Origin: Takakia lepidozioides | Taxonomy: Eukaryota; Streptophyta; Takakiopsida; Takakiales; Takakiaceae | Direction of reading: 5' to 3' | DNA: 60,000 nucleotides | Assembly: GCA_030704615.1 (NCBI GenBank) | Contig: CM060732.1 | Coordinates: 44,437,053-44,497,052, forward strand | Part shown: positions 34,111-46,400 of the stretch, one piece after another | Position numbering within the stretch: position 1 is the first letter of the stretch | Layout of the letters: the number at the start of each line of letters is the position of its first letter | Made by a program: the position numbers and the translations under genes | Notes under the pieces: generated by a model | Seen by the model: the letters and a program-made list of their open reading frames with translations, nothing else | What the model was told of the DNA's origin: nothing | Database searches by the model: none

Positions 34111-35872
34111 TCCCGGCTCCTCTTCCTAAAATGATGTGCCCAAGAGTATGTAAGTAGGTCACACTCTACAGAAAGGCTCCATTGAAATTTGAAAGAGCTG
34201 ATGTGCTCTATGCAAGCTGCTCCAGTGCTCTTAATTATTATGCTAGCTGAGAAAAGGGATATTTCATGATCAACAATGTAAATTGTATATTCAACTAATG
34301 TGAAGGTGCTCAGGCACTGCAATTGTATGTTCAAGTTGCAACAAGAACCATAATCTCATTTTGCCCGCTGGCAAAATTGATGTCCAGAGCATGAGGCCGA
34401 GTTCTTGAGCATATATTTCTACTAGACTTAACAATTTCTGCTCGAACTACCGGAGTCACGGAGAACGAGAAGGTCTACTCAATATCCGGCACAACGTCTT
34501 CAGATGTAGGCTAAGATACTCGATTGTACAGGACGACGACTGCACGGAGGGAATGAAAAGGTTGTACCATGCTGGAAAGTCAAGATCGAGCTGGAAGTAG
34601 CCCTGCAGAATAGCTCGCCCACAAATCTCAAAGCTTTTGCATTATGTCGTCTGGGAAAATCACTAGTGCGCCATGAGCTACAGCCCAGTTGAGAACAACG
34701 TCGTCTCTCTCCGATTTGAGTACGAGCTTCCTTGCTCGCAGGTTACACAAGAGCAACACATGACCATTCCATTCATCTGTTTCCTCGATCCGTCTCGCCA
34801 TCGTCCTTTGCAACCTCTCATGCCCTTTATATTTACCTCCTCCGCTTTCCGCTAGATCCGCGAGAAAGTGCTGACACGCCATCTCTGCCAATATTTTATG
34901 CCACAGTGGCGAACACCAATATGCCTCGATTGGTGCGCAAGGCCCTCTAAGTAACTTGCGTGCAATTGCAAGGCAAAGGCCCGAATGTCGAAAGGCAAGT
35001 CAACTCAACAGCAAGGCCATCTGGCACGATCCTACAACCTCTTTACCACAGAAGCAGCCGCAGAAAATGACACTGGCACCTTGTCCAGAATGGGTTCGAA
35101 CCGCCCAGTTTAGTGCATCCGTGGGCCATACGACAGATAACATCGACAGGACGAATAAAGTGCGCAGTTACAGTAGTTTCATCCATGTGGTCGCCGTCTG
35201 TATGCCAAGGGAGGATGAAAAGAAAAAGCACCGAACAGTAAATCTAGAGGGTGACTGCCGAGTCTCTTTCGGACGGTCTTTCTCATTGAGCTGTTTAATT
35301 AAAAAAAATGGAATGGGCGAACGAAAACCGACCACGTGTAGGGGGTTTGTGGACCCATTATACAGCTTGTTTGCATGCCGTAGCACCGGCATTAGAACCG
35401 ATCTCCTCGGTGTTCCCAAAGTTTACCGGCAGCTGGAGGTGATGTTACTCCATTAGCACTGTTTGGGGGTTGGTACCAACGCCTAAAATGCATTTTTGTA
35501 AGCTATTCTTTGCTATATTAAGCGGCAAGTGAGCGGTGAATGCCACGTGGATGATTCGATTGCAGTATTGGGAACTTGAGAATACTCACAAGGGGAACTT
35601 TGGCGTTAGGCGTTCTCCATTGGAGCGTTTTTTTCTCATTTTTCAGACGTAGCTGGTGCGGCCACCTGTGTACTCTACCCAGCTGGCACCCCTAGAATGG
35701 TCGCTCATTCTAACAGTTTTTTATTTTATTTTATTTTATTTTTAAAAAGGAAACCTGCTAACAGTGCCATGATGGCACTCATACGGATCTCCTAGCGACA
35801 ACCTTTTGTAGTTTATTCTCCTTGTCTTGTGGAAAATTTACGAAAACAAGGCTTTCATTTCCCTTTAGTGAA
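34111..35872. other. upstream region of the NPF gene and intergenic DNA
   Basis: Just upstream of the NPF start an acceptor-like ttttag precedes the ATG by about 18 bases, so a non-coding 5' exon farther right is possible. Frames at 34628-34891 (-) and 34956-35456 (+) are open but show no family features; I leave them uncalled. A (TTTTA)n tract lies near 35717-35742. Confidence 0.4.
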
Positions 35873-36658
35873 TATGTACCAAAAGAAAACATCTACCAAG
35901 CTCTCCCAACAAAGGTGGCTAAGCATGCGAGCCCGCATGGCTACTGCATTGCATGTGAAAAAGCCATGTGGGCCAACATGGAATGCATGTCAAAGTTGGC
36001 TAGGGAAGTTCTAGATTGGCGGGAAGGTTCTAGAGGTGTGGCGAGGTCATTTTGACAAGCTATAGCCAGGGAAGAGATGGAGGGTCCAGCGGTCAGCACC
36101 CAAGAGGCAGAATCGAGGGAGTGCAAGAGGAGAAGAAGGGTCGATTAATTAATTGGCGGCAAGGTAGGCAGGGCATGTACCAGTTGTAACGCAAGGACCC
36201 ATCGGCATTGGATCCAACTATGTTTTAGGTCCGGCTGGAAATTTACCTATTTCTCTTTATTTCTTGAAGTTGAAGTGTAGAGGTGGATTGGTCTTCATTA
36301 TAACCTTCGTATCATGTGGCTGGTATACGAGCTGGCATAACAACCAACAAGTTTTATGCCCCCATTCTTTTTATTATGTCATGCTATCCGTATTCAAGGG
36401 TGAGTTTTCTGCTCGAAGTTACATCTCCAATGCACTTTTTTGCAATGCGATATGTCTCTACACCAATTTTATTTGAGATCGGGGTAAATATGTACCGCAA
36501 TCATTCCAAAAAACAAATTAAGCAAAGGATAATTGGACATCTTGCAAGCTGTCCCCACAAAGGTGGCCATAGCATGGGGGCCACACATTGGCTAATGTAT
36601 ACAATGTGAAAGTGGCAATTGCATGTGGGGCTCACATGGAATGCATGCCAAAGTTTGC

Positions 36659-36694
<36 letters not shown>

Positions 36695-37430
36695 ACGAGC
36701 GTCCTGTCCCCTTTTGGGGGTGGGTTCTATGGTGACTAGAACCAATTACTAAGCGGCTAGCTGTCCGCTTTTCAATATTTCTTTTGTTGAGGATAATAGC
36801 GGTGAGTGAAGTGATGGCTCTGAAGTGCATGGTTCATAGCAGGTATGAATGGTAAGGGATGGGAGTGGGCCTATTGGTACTGTTGTGGAGATGGTGAGTC
36901 CTTGGACAAGAAGAATACATGGGCATAGTCTTGCAAGACAGATGCATGGGTAGTGTAGTTAACACATGTACATGATAATAACCATGTAAGGTTATATGAA
37001 CTCTCAAGTTCTAGATGCGTGGGGAGATCATTTTGGCAAAGCTAATATACCCACGGAGGGAGCTTGGGAAGAGATGGAGGGTCTAGTAGGGAGTGCAAAA
37101 CAGGCCGGATGAGGGAGTGCAAGAGCAGAGGGATGGTCGATTACTAGTTGGCGGCAAGGTGGGCAGATCAGCACGCACCAGTGGCGGCGGCAAGGCCCCA
37201 TTAAGATTGGATCCAGCTCCGTTTTAGGTCCGGCTTTATATTACCTTTTTTCTCTCTCTTGAGGTTGAAATGTACAAGTGGATTGGTCTTCATTATAACC
37301 TTCTTAGGAATGATCAAGGAGGTTTATGCTCACTTGTATTTTTATTATGTTACACTATCATATTCAAGGTTGAATTTTCTGCTCAAAATTACATCTCTTT
37401 AAATGCACTATTTTGTTTGTTGAACATTGC
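35873..37430. repeat. diverged tandem duplication, second copy split by an insertion
   Basis: Copy 1 (about 35873-36480) and copy 2 (about 36486-37430) share ordered words. These include acaaaggtggc, acatggaatgcatg.caaag, gaagagatggagggtc, ttttaggtccggct, tggattggtcttcattataacctt and tctcaatgcac-like ends. Copy 2 is interrupted at about 36663-37005 by extra sequence that begins with an (AT)14 tract. No coding frame is conserved between copies. Confidence 0.75.
36664..36691. repeat. (AT)14 microsatellite
   Basis: A pure run of 14 AT units at the left edge of the insertion in the second copy of the tandem duplication. It may be slippage-prone and polymorphic. Confidence 0.95.
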
Positions 37431-37680
37431 CTGGGTGTGTCGCTCCCTCAATGTAAAGCCACCAGGTTTTCCCTCTTCCCATAGAAGGTTATTCAACCTT
37501 CCATGAAAAAGTTCGTCATTTCCAGGTGGGCAAGATTGCTGTTGGATGATGCAAAGTTAAGAGGGAACAAAAAGCCTGAAATTCTTGAGCAGGGCGGATT
37601 GACAAGAAATGTGACTTTTCCCATAGATAGAGATAGAGAGACAGGGAAGATGAGGAAGAGGTGCACAACCTCGGACATAT

Positions 37681-40600
37681 CTACAGAGCTTTTGCCTTCA
37701 GGGCATGCAGAGCTTCCTTGCCCTTTTTGTTATTCGAGACTTTGTAAAACACTGACATGAAGGCACCCTCTGCTCCATACCTGAAACACACAGGCCCACC
37801 TCGAAATTGCTCAACAAACAACCGTCTTCCATGGTGCATCCAGGCTTAACAAGGCTACCCTACTAGTAAATGCCCACCTGAGACATAGACAGCATTTCAC
37901 AGGACTTGTGGCAGTAATACTGTTACGCTGGAACATTTCCCTTACTATTGCAACCATATAGAATGGGTTTCAGCAGGTCATCCCTAAAACAATTGAACCA
38001 TCACAAGCTCTCTCAAATCCCCTCGCCTGCAGTTTTGAACTTGACATTGTGTTCTTGCGCACTAGAGCAGGTAGCCTAGTGGTTGGGAGTTTGTGCCTTG
38101 CCTGTGCATAACCTAGGTTGTCTAGTGTTCAAGTATCCACCTTCCAACGGAAGGCAGTCGTCCCAAGTAGTCCCTTGGAATGAGGAGACACCATAATTTA
38201 CACTTCCTTTGGGAGGCGTCATCCCTTTTTGTGTGTGTGAAGTCCTTGCAGGCACACTGATAGATGCCTCTCAATGCTGGGGTGATGGTTATCCAGCTCC
38301 AGACTATGGTTGAACTAGGAGATCATGGTCTAGAATAAGAGAGCCCCATTATTAGGCCGACTGCAAAGCTGAAGAATCTGCACAAGAATACACATCGACA
38401 AGGATATAGGAAAGAGAAATACGTACTTAGTGCGTACAACTGAATACAAGGTGGAATCAAACATTCTCCAGAAATCGGACTCTGATTGTTCAATCACAGC
38501 ATAAAGGCACTGATACGAGTTGTTGTCTTGCAGCCACTTCTCCATATCCTCGGTAGCCTCTACACCATCCCAGACCTCTTGCCTGAGGACTGGCCCCGGT
38601 ACTCCCCAGATGCCCACATCTGTCCACATTTGGGCGTAGTCTGTGTCGCCTGGCTGTTTGTCTTTCTCATAGTCTTTCTCTGTATCCAACATTGTACCAC
38701 TCCCATTCTTGAAGAGCCGGTGTGGACATAGCCATAGTGGATAAGTCTGCACAAAAGGAAGTGTAAGTCCACACACCGCCAGCCAAAGACTTCCCAGTGG
38801 CACTTGAGAGCAAAGGGTACTGTTTCTGTTCCAAGGCAATCTCTCGCTTTCTCTCCCTCTCTCTCTCTCTCTTTTTCCTTGAATGTGGTTAAGTTATTTG
38901 TAACAACACTCAAGAATTGCCTGATCCCTCTGGCTCTCTCTCTATCCTTGAATACGGCAAGGAGAACGGTACATCCATGAAGGTTCGCAATGAACAAACA
39001 GGACACTTGATGGCAAACTAATCCACGAAATCTTGTGCTAGGCCCTGTAGCAGCACCTTCTACATCATCCAGTCATTGTACATTGCTCTCTTGCCTGGTC
39101 TAGTAGCCAATGCCTTGTGTCTGAATTAGGAAACCTGAAACTGAGGCTTGAGGATCTCTCTCTCTCTCTCTCTCTCAAACCCGGATTAATTCTATATATG
39201 GAGGTAAGTCTTACTACCAACGTCAGCCCCTGACAGAGGTAGGTTCTGTCCCTTTTGTTCCCGCTCAAACTGGGCGCGGGGTCAATGGCCACAAGGCTAC
39301 GGCAAACAAAGTCTTATGAGTACAATCTCTCTATGTTCCGTTCAAACTGGGCGCGGGGTCAATGGCCACAAGGCTATGGCAAACAATGTCTTATGAGTAC
39401 AATCACTGCCCTGTAAGTCTAATCTGAATCTATGAATACTTTTGCAAACCAAAGGCCTCTATGTGTACCCTTACTTGGCCTCTAGTAACACCTTCCTTTT
39501 GGGATTGGGTGCTTACTGAAATGAAACCCACCCCCCCTCCCTGTGGAGCACAGGCTGAAGTAGGTGCTCCTAAGATGTGTACCTATTGTTGACTGAAATG
39601 GCTGAAAGGGCATCTCTTACCTATCCTCACTTTGCTAGTATGACCTGCTGCAGGGATGACATTGATAACAAATGGTTTAAGCCTGGGGTTTTTCACAGGG
39701 ATCACTAACCTGTTGGTTTTTTGGTTGGCTGTGATGGATCCAGGTGAGGCCACGCCACCTTCTTTTGTTGCAGGAAAAAGCTACTAAGGGCAAGAGACTA
39801 AGGCAGTGAGGCTTTGTGCTCTCTCAAACCTCAAATGTGCACATATGACTGCTGTTTTTGCTCTGAATGTTTTGATGGATCTATGAATATGAACCTACAT
39901 GGAAAGGAGTTACCTTTAAGGAGACACTAATGCTCTTCCAAATTCTACTGTTGCTTCCTATGATATGAAAGTGAGGAGGCAGATCTGTTTCTGAGAAGGG
40001 CCTACCTAGTGCGCATCTGATTGCCACTTAGTACACTAAAAACTGGTTTTCCAGCGAGGATTTGTATGGGAGGTATGGAGGCAGATCTGGGTAGAGACAG
40101 TTTGATGGTGCCTAAATAGGCTGTCTGATGTTGTTAAAAAAGAGGCAAACACAACACATTGTGTTTAGTGTTTCCTTGTCTAACTCTGACATGCTATGTA
40201 GATCTCTCTCTCTCTCAGTTCATATATCAGTTGTCTCAATAAATGTGAGCCTCAGAAAGTAACAGAAAGAATTTGTGCCAAGATACAGACCTCAAAATTT
40301 TCATGGCAGAATTCAAGACATTCGGCCACCTTCCTATTAGGAACCAGCATGTCCTGGCAGGCATGGCGCTGTATGTAGTAGTTCCGGATGGCATCATTCT
40401 GTGTTAATTTTAAGATGCTAACCTGCACATTTTAGCAGAAAACTCCAACTTTCAGAATGACAAGCACAAGAGAAGAGAATGAGAAAGAGTGCAGATGACG
40501 GATCCAAGCTCTGACTATACTTCCCAACAGCAATGTTGGCCTAAAGTTCCAGACAAGCAGAACCTACTGTGAAGGACACTGAGTGGGAGACTGAAATCCA

Positions 40601-42148
40601 CCAATGCTGAAATTCTCTCAATTTCATAGGCCATAAAAGACACCAAACCCCATAGATACCTAAGGCATTGACATCAACAACATATTACCTTGGGAGGCAT
40701 GAGCCATCCAAGAAAGAGACGGAAGAGAGGGTGGTTGCCCATAGGGACAATCAGTCCCCCCTCCCAGTACAGAGAGCGAGTGTGGCGGTGGTAGTACTGT
40801 CGTATAGGCACATACTCCACAAAGGAGCCCCGGGTGAGTGCAGTCTGGGCATGGATATGGAACCAGGGCTTGTACCACCGCCCAAGCGGATTGATCACGT
40901 TCCCCCTCCGTCTGGCCTCTTGCTTGGTTGCGTATCGCCCTGTTGTGATCACTGCTTCTGTGCCTGAGTATAAAATTGCCTCGACAAAGTCTGGCACCTG
41001 CCAGCAGAGTGTCAGAGCGTGTAACACCATGCAAGTACCGCTGCGTGCATGAGGAATGTGTTGCTTAAGCACAGCCTACAATCAAAACGAAAGACCAACT
41101 TGGACATGCAATGCCACATCTGTTTTCTGGTGTTGCTAATGTAAGCGTCAGTTTGTCTACTTCTGCAAGCTGCCCCCCCCTCCCTCCCCTGCGTCCCTTG
41201 TTGTTCTACATGTGACAGTTGGGCCCTTCGTTACTCTGTTGTTCATTTTCTCTCCTTTCCTCCTTCCACACGGTTCTCCCGTGCCCCACATTCATCGTAC
41301 TTAATTTTTTTGAAGTGCGCAGTTGCCTGTTAAGTTAAGAAAGACGACAAACAAACCTTCTCTGGGTTGTCTTGATCGAGGTCACGGGGGCAGAATGAGT
41401 CGGAATAGACTCGAGTAATATCTTTGAAATCACCCTGGACAGGTGTGTAGGTGACACGCATGTAATCCTTGACAGCAATCAACCGAAATTCAACCCCCAC
41501 CAAAAGCCCCAGCGATCCATGCGACCAAGGCACGGCCTTGAAGAGATCGGAGTACTCATTGTCCGCCGTTGCTCGAACCATATTTCCATCCGCCAAGACG
41601 ATTTCAAAGGCTGTGCAGGTCTCAGCGAACAGCCCATATATGTGGCTGCTGCCTTCAATCCCGTACCCGTTGATCACACCTCCTATGGTCAGATCATCCA
41701 GCTCAGGGAGAACCTCGGGAGCAAATCCAAGCGGAAGAGTGGCAGCGCTCACCTCGGACATCACCACCATGGGCTCGCATTTCATCAGCCTTCTCTGTAC
41801 ATCAATCCACACTACAGAATTCAGGTGACCCAATTCCACTTCATACTTAGCAGATGCCCGTTTATGCTCACTGTTACGAAGAGATACCCCCAACCACGGC
41901 GGCCGAGCCGTGCAGATGAGACCATCAACACCAGGTTTGCGATTTGCCACCGATTCTTGCACCTTCTTCACCGCCGCTTTGTGCTGCCCTTCAGATGGCG
42001 GTCCTTGCAAAAACGCCTTGATTGCTGCACGCCAGTGCATCCATTGGTAGTAGAGAAACGAGATTGGAAGAATGATGGGCACCACCACTAACCACCGAAA
42101 TTGCACAACGAAATCCGGCAGAGATGATGGCCGCTTAGCACGGGCCAT
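37681..42148 (-). CDS. DWF1: delta(24)-sterol reductase (DWARF1/DIMINUTO type), five exons
   Basis: This FAD-dependent, membrane-anchored enzyme reduces the side-chain double bond in plant sterol synthesis (24-methylenecholesterol to campesterol), upstream of brassinosteroids in seed plants. Exons in coding order: 42148-41357, 40997-40689, 40422-40291, 38746-38427, 37780-37681; all are GT/AG and phase-consistent, giving 550 aa (family about 560). Seen are an N-terminal anchor (about 19-35), the FAD-binding segment GGVINGYGIEGSSHIYGLFA (156 on), DNEYSDLFKAVPWSHGSLGL, and YYHRHTRSLYWEG. Further on come LLGWLMPPK-like LFLGWLMPPK, PLWLCPHRLFK and GAFMSVFYK. The C-terminal tail after this motif is shorter and more basic (NNKKGKEALHALKAKAL) than the usual acidic tail. 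Intron 4 holds a SINE and intron 3 a 77-bp tandem repeat. Confidence 0.96.
38066..38225 (+). mobile_element. tRNA-related SINE, copy 2, in a DWF1 intron
   Basis: The head gtagcctagtggttgggag is a box A match and gtgttcaagtatcc a box B match. The tail (ccttccaacggaaggcagtc, then gacaccataatttacacttc) matches copies at 18846 and 30331. It lies antisense to DWF1 in intron 4. Confidence 0.65.
39265..39404. repeat. two-copy tandem repeat, period 77 bp, in a DWF1 intron
   Basis: Copies 39265-39327 and 39342-39404 are 63 bp each and differ at only two positions. Each contains tcaaactgggcgcggggtca and cttatgagtacaatc. Such low divergence implies a recent duplication or ongoing homogenisation. It lies in intron 3 of DWF1, close to a (CT)n tract at 39154-39174. 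Confidence 0.9.
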
Positions 42149-43465
42149 CTCTCCTCAACTCCGCCAACAATTTCACGTTGTGGGTCTCTCTCCAGGCTAT
42201 GTCTTGCGCACAATCTGATCCCTGCTGCCGATGGGGAGGCCAGATCCAGCGTGCCTCAAGAAATACAAAGGCAGCAAGACCGTTGGCCCGCTCCATGGCA
42301 GCAGATGCCCAGTTGCACTTTTCGCTGTCTGCAGTTCTGTCTACTGTTTTGGACACCATGTCACTCCTGCAAGGGCCCCACAAAATTCCCTCCTCGGTTA
42401 TTCTATCTGTGTCTACCGGGCCTTCAAAGTACCCCAACGGAGGTAATACCTACATTCGACAAGCATTGCACCACAGTGATGTCAATCGATCAACCATATA
42501 CCTAGTCTTATAATATCAGTCCGACATTTGGCAGTCAGGGCAGAACAGCCCAAATGGAGGTTCAGTCCGAAACATTTACACCCAATAGGCTATACCTCCA
42601 GCCCTTGTTATGTGCGCATTGCACCCAAACTGCTGAAGAGGGTGAGGTGATAAGGGTTTGGTCGTCTCACTTAGTCAATCACAGTCTCAAGAATCAGATT
42701 GCTAGCACGAGACCAGAAGCATAATTGAATCCAATGGACGATATGGCGGCCATGAAGAAGGGAGGCATAGGTAACTTAGCTCGACAACAAAAGCTCACAA
42801 ATAGTGTAGAGTATCTAGCAGAGCACAGACTCAGCAAGGTGGATTACTGTCCAACCATGTCTTCTCCAAGCCCCAATATCCAAGAGCATAGTACATACAC
42901 AGACAGTCAGTGGGCTCATTCAGTACCATACTTCTGGCAAATTAACATAGAGGAAGTATAGAGACTAGAGACGCTGTCTATTGTTCCCTGTGTCTCATAC
43001 ATGAGGGTAGCAAAATACAAAAGATAGCAAATGACAGTTTGATGGTTTCATCATCCTGTGGGCCTATCTTCTAGGGGCTTAGGGGAATGTGTAGATATAA
43101 AAATATATATGACGCCAACCGAAGTTAGTGTAAATAAGAGCCGCTTCCCCTTGTGGGTATACTATATAGAGAGGGACTCCTACTCTATAGAGTATAGAGA
43201 GGGACTCCTATTTATAACCTGCCACAGTGCGTGGGGGATTATATCTATCTGCGTGCGTGTCACTCATCTTTCTCCTGAAGAAGAATGTTTAGTAGTGTCC
43301 TGTAGCCTCTCCTCTTTGTAGCGCTTTCAGAAGGACGCACACACGCAAACTTCAGGCTCCCTCGTTTTTAAACATCACCCACTACTGTCTTTGCTCTGAT
43401 ATCGGAATTTTTTCATCCCCTGCTTTTCTCTCTTTTGTTTGATCTTGACCTCTCGTCGCTGAGGC
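42149..43465. promoter_or_regulatory. divergent intergenic region between DWF1 and argininosuccinate synthase
   Basis: The two genes are transcribed away from each other, so both promoters lie here. A small tandem duplication, tatagagagggactccta, occurs twice at 43164-43211. Just before it, the words gaagttagtgtaaataagag and gcttccccttgtgggta (43123-43160) match a dispersed repeat at 29564-29603. No further gene is supported. Confidence 0.5.
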
Positions 43466-46400
43466 ATGGCGACAGCGCAGGCTCACAGGTTGGCTTGCAC
43501 GAATGCGGGGTTGATACAAGCGTCTTCTTCCCTTCCCGACCGTCGCTCTTCCTATGTAAATGCATCATCCTTTTAGTTCTTCTGCTTTGACTTTATCCGT
43601 GGAAGATTTTTCCTTGATCTCTGTAATGGGCAGCTGCTTCAGAATGGGTTTTGGTGGGTTTAAGTCTGAGTTGACTCCACGCTGGGATCGTGAGAGAGAG
43701 GCATGCTTGCATACAGTTTTGTGGCTAACGAGTCTTCAAGTTCATGTTGGAACTACATGATCTGCCTCCTTTGTGATGGACATGTGGGGAGCTGGGTTGG
43801 CAGACATTGTTGGGTTCGTCATTGTACGTCGCAAAGTGGGGCTCTCTGTCTCAGTCTTGCACTGGCAGAGCCCCATTCAGGATTCAGCGCTTGAAAGGTA
43901 CGGTCGCTGGGAATTTTTAAATGGTCAACAGTACTGCGCTTCATTGCACTTTACACATAGAGCGCGTAGCGGATGTTTGTGGTTTCATTCTAGCACTCAA
44001 TGTATGTCACTACATGTAATTTGGAACTTTTGTAGCTTTACTTAATAGTTTCTAAGGATTACCTGTTCTTCTGTCCCTAATATGATGTTTTCAACTTGGG
44101 TATCAGCTATTCTCCACGCACCAGCAGGTAGACTAGAAAAGGATGCAGAATTTGAAAGTAGACCGGGGCAGAGTGACAGTTGAGACACTACTCTACTACT
44201 GCAAGGCTTCATCTTACATAAGCAACGTATGACACATTCACAAAACCTCTAATTCATACAACCATTGCACTTGTGCACGCAGCCTCAGTTGTTGGTTTGA
44301 AGTGTGGATTGAAAATTGGCCCTTGTTGTCTCTGTTTAAATGGTTGGTGTCTTGATGAAGCTAGGCAGTTTCTGCAGGAACCCTGAAAGTAAGGGATTTA
44401 TGTGCAGGGGTTAGAGCGGTGGTGGCTAATGAGGATGTGAAGGAGGTAGCAGAACTGAAGAATGGTGGTGTCCGTGGGAAGTTAAACAAAGTGGTGTTGG
44501 CCTACAGCGGTGGGTTGGATACCTCAGTCATTGTGCCTTGGCTGCGGTGAGATACGGTTGGGAGAGTTTTTTTATTTCACGCTGCTTCTGTCTTCCTAGA
44601 CAGCTTTCTAGCATGATGGCATTGACAGTTCTGATATCAACATGTGAGTCCCTGTATTGTATAGGCAGTGGCTGTGTGGGAATGTCAGACTGGGTTTGCA
44701 TAACTTGTGGGTTGAAAGTGGAAACCTAGCAACAGCCCTTTGGGATGGTTGGTGTTTTGTGGGGACTGCCCCCTCAAGGGTATGTCATAATCTGCAAGTG
44801 TCAATCAGTACATGTCTTCCAATAAGGATTCATGTGGATTGAACCTTTTTACTCATTGTATGAATGAAAAGGCTGAAAGCATGTACAGTATAGTGACCCC
44901 CTACCCAAAGGGGATGAGTCAGGTGAGGATTGTAGTCTACACCATTAGTGGCTGTGGCAGATGTGTTTGGAGAGACAGAGAAAGAAAGGGGGGAGATTGA
45001 ACTGGACAGCGCCTGGCTGATGTGCAGGGAAAACTATGGTTGTGAAGTTGTCTGCTTCACTGCTGACGTTGGTCAAGTAAGCCGTGCTTCATTAGCTTGC
45101 ATTTTGTGTTTCCTGCAATATCTTCAGTGTAATCACAAGAGGGACAGCCGAATGATGAGATGGAGTTCTGGTCTGAATTATAGGCAGCTGTGCTGTGAAT
45201 GCAGGGTGTTGGAGAAACAGATGGGCTGGAAGCCAAAGCCAAAGCAAGTGGTGCTAGCCAGCTTGTTATTGCAGACTTGAAAGAGGAATTTGTGAAAGAC
45301 TACATTTTTCCTTGCTTGCGGGCAGGTGCTGTGTATGAGAGAAAGTATCTGCTCGGAACATCCATGGCTCGTCCCATCATTGCCAAGGTTAGCTCCATCA
45401 AGGATTTTGATGACAGTGTTCTATGTGGTTTATAAGTGTTTACACACGGACATGTCTCGGTCTCATATTCTTCACTCTGTTGCAGGCGATGGTAGATGTA
45501 GCTAAGGAAGTTGGAGCAGATGCAGTGTCGCATGGATGCACCGGCAAGGGCAATGATCAGGTTCTGACAATCTGATATTACATCCAGATATGATCTTATT
45601 TGACATTCTTGGTACCTCTTATGTGTACAGCTAAATACATAACCCCTTTGCACTCCAGTCTTTATTGCATCCATGTGTCCCTCCGTCACATGATTAAAGT
45701 TGAGTTAGATTAGCCTGTGTGCCAAAGAACAGTTCTTCAAGTGCTTTGACTCCTGAGTTTTTAAGAGCTGCCTCACGAAACCACTCCAAATCTAAAGCGT
45801 GTTGTAAAAGACCACAATCAGCTCAACTGTCATTTGCATTTGGAAGTCCCGGAATGCAATGATTGCTTCTTGGCATGCACATCACTACATCATGTGCACT
45901 TCACAATTCGTAAATACCTTATATAGGCTCCACTGTTGTAAACTGTGTCATGAGCAGGTTCGATTTGAGCTCACATTCTTTTCTCTCAACCCAAAGTTGG
46001 CTGTGGTTGCGCCGTGGAGGGAGTGGGATATTCGAGGTCGTGAGGACGCCATCGAGTATGCAAAGAAACACAACATTCCTGTGACTGCTACCAAAAAATC
46101 CATCTATAGCCGAGATCGCAACCTCTGGCACATCAGCCACGAGGTATTTTCTTCAACACTCAAGTCACAACCTCACAATGCCTCATGGATTTGTACAATG
46201 ATGGGAGATCCCAAAGCAATCATAGGAGTTCATGAATGTGGTTGGTTGGCCACAGGGAGACATTTTGGAGGATCCTGGAAATGAACCTCTGAAGGACATG
46301 TATGTCATGACTGTGGATCCAGAGGACGCTCCCAATACTCCTGAGTAAGTTTTCTTTCTTGCACTGTCTGCTACTCTTTTTGTGCATGTCTCAAACCCAG

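Noticed and set aside
34628-34891. 87-codon open frame on the minus strand upstream of the NPF gene
   Set aside because: It shows no family resemblance and does not join the NPF start in phase; at most it is part of an upstream leader.
35080-35150. Possible tRNA gene, from a gggttcgaacc box B word
   Set aside because: No acceptor stem, D-arm or anticodon arm forms at proper spacing on either strand.
34956-35456. 166-codon open frame on the plus strand
   Set aside because: Composition is not protein-like, no domain or motif is visible, and no splice or promoter context supports it.
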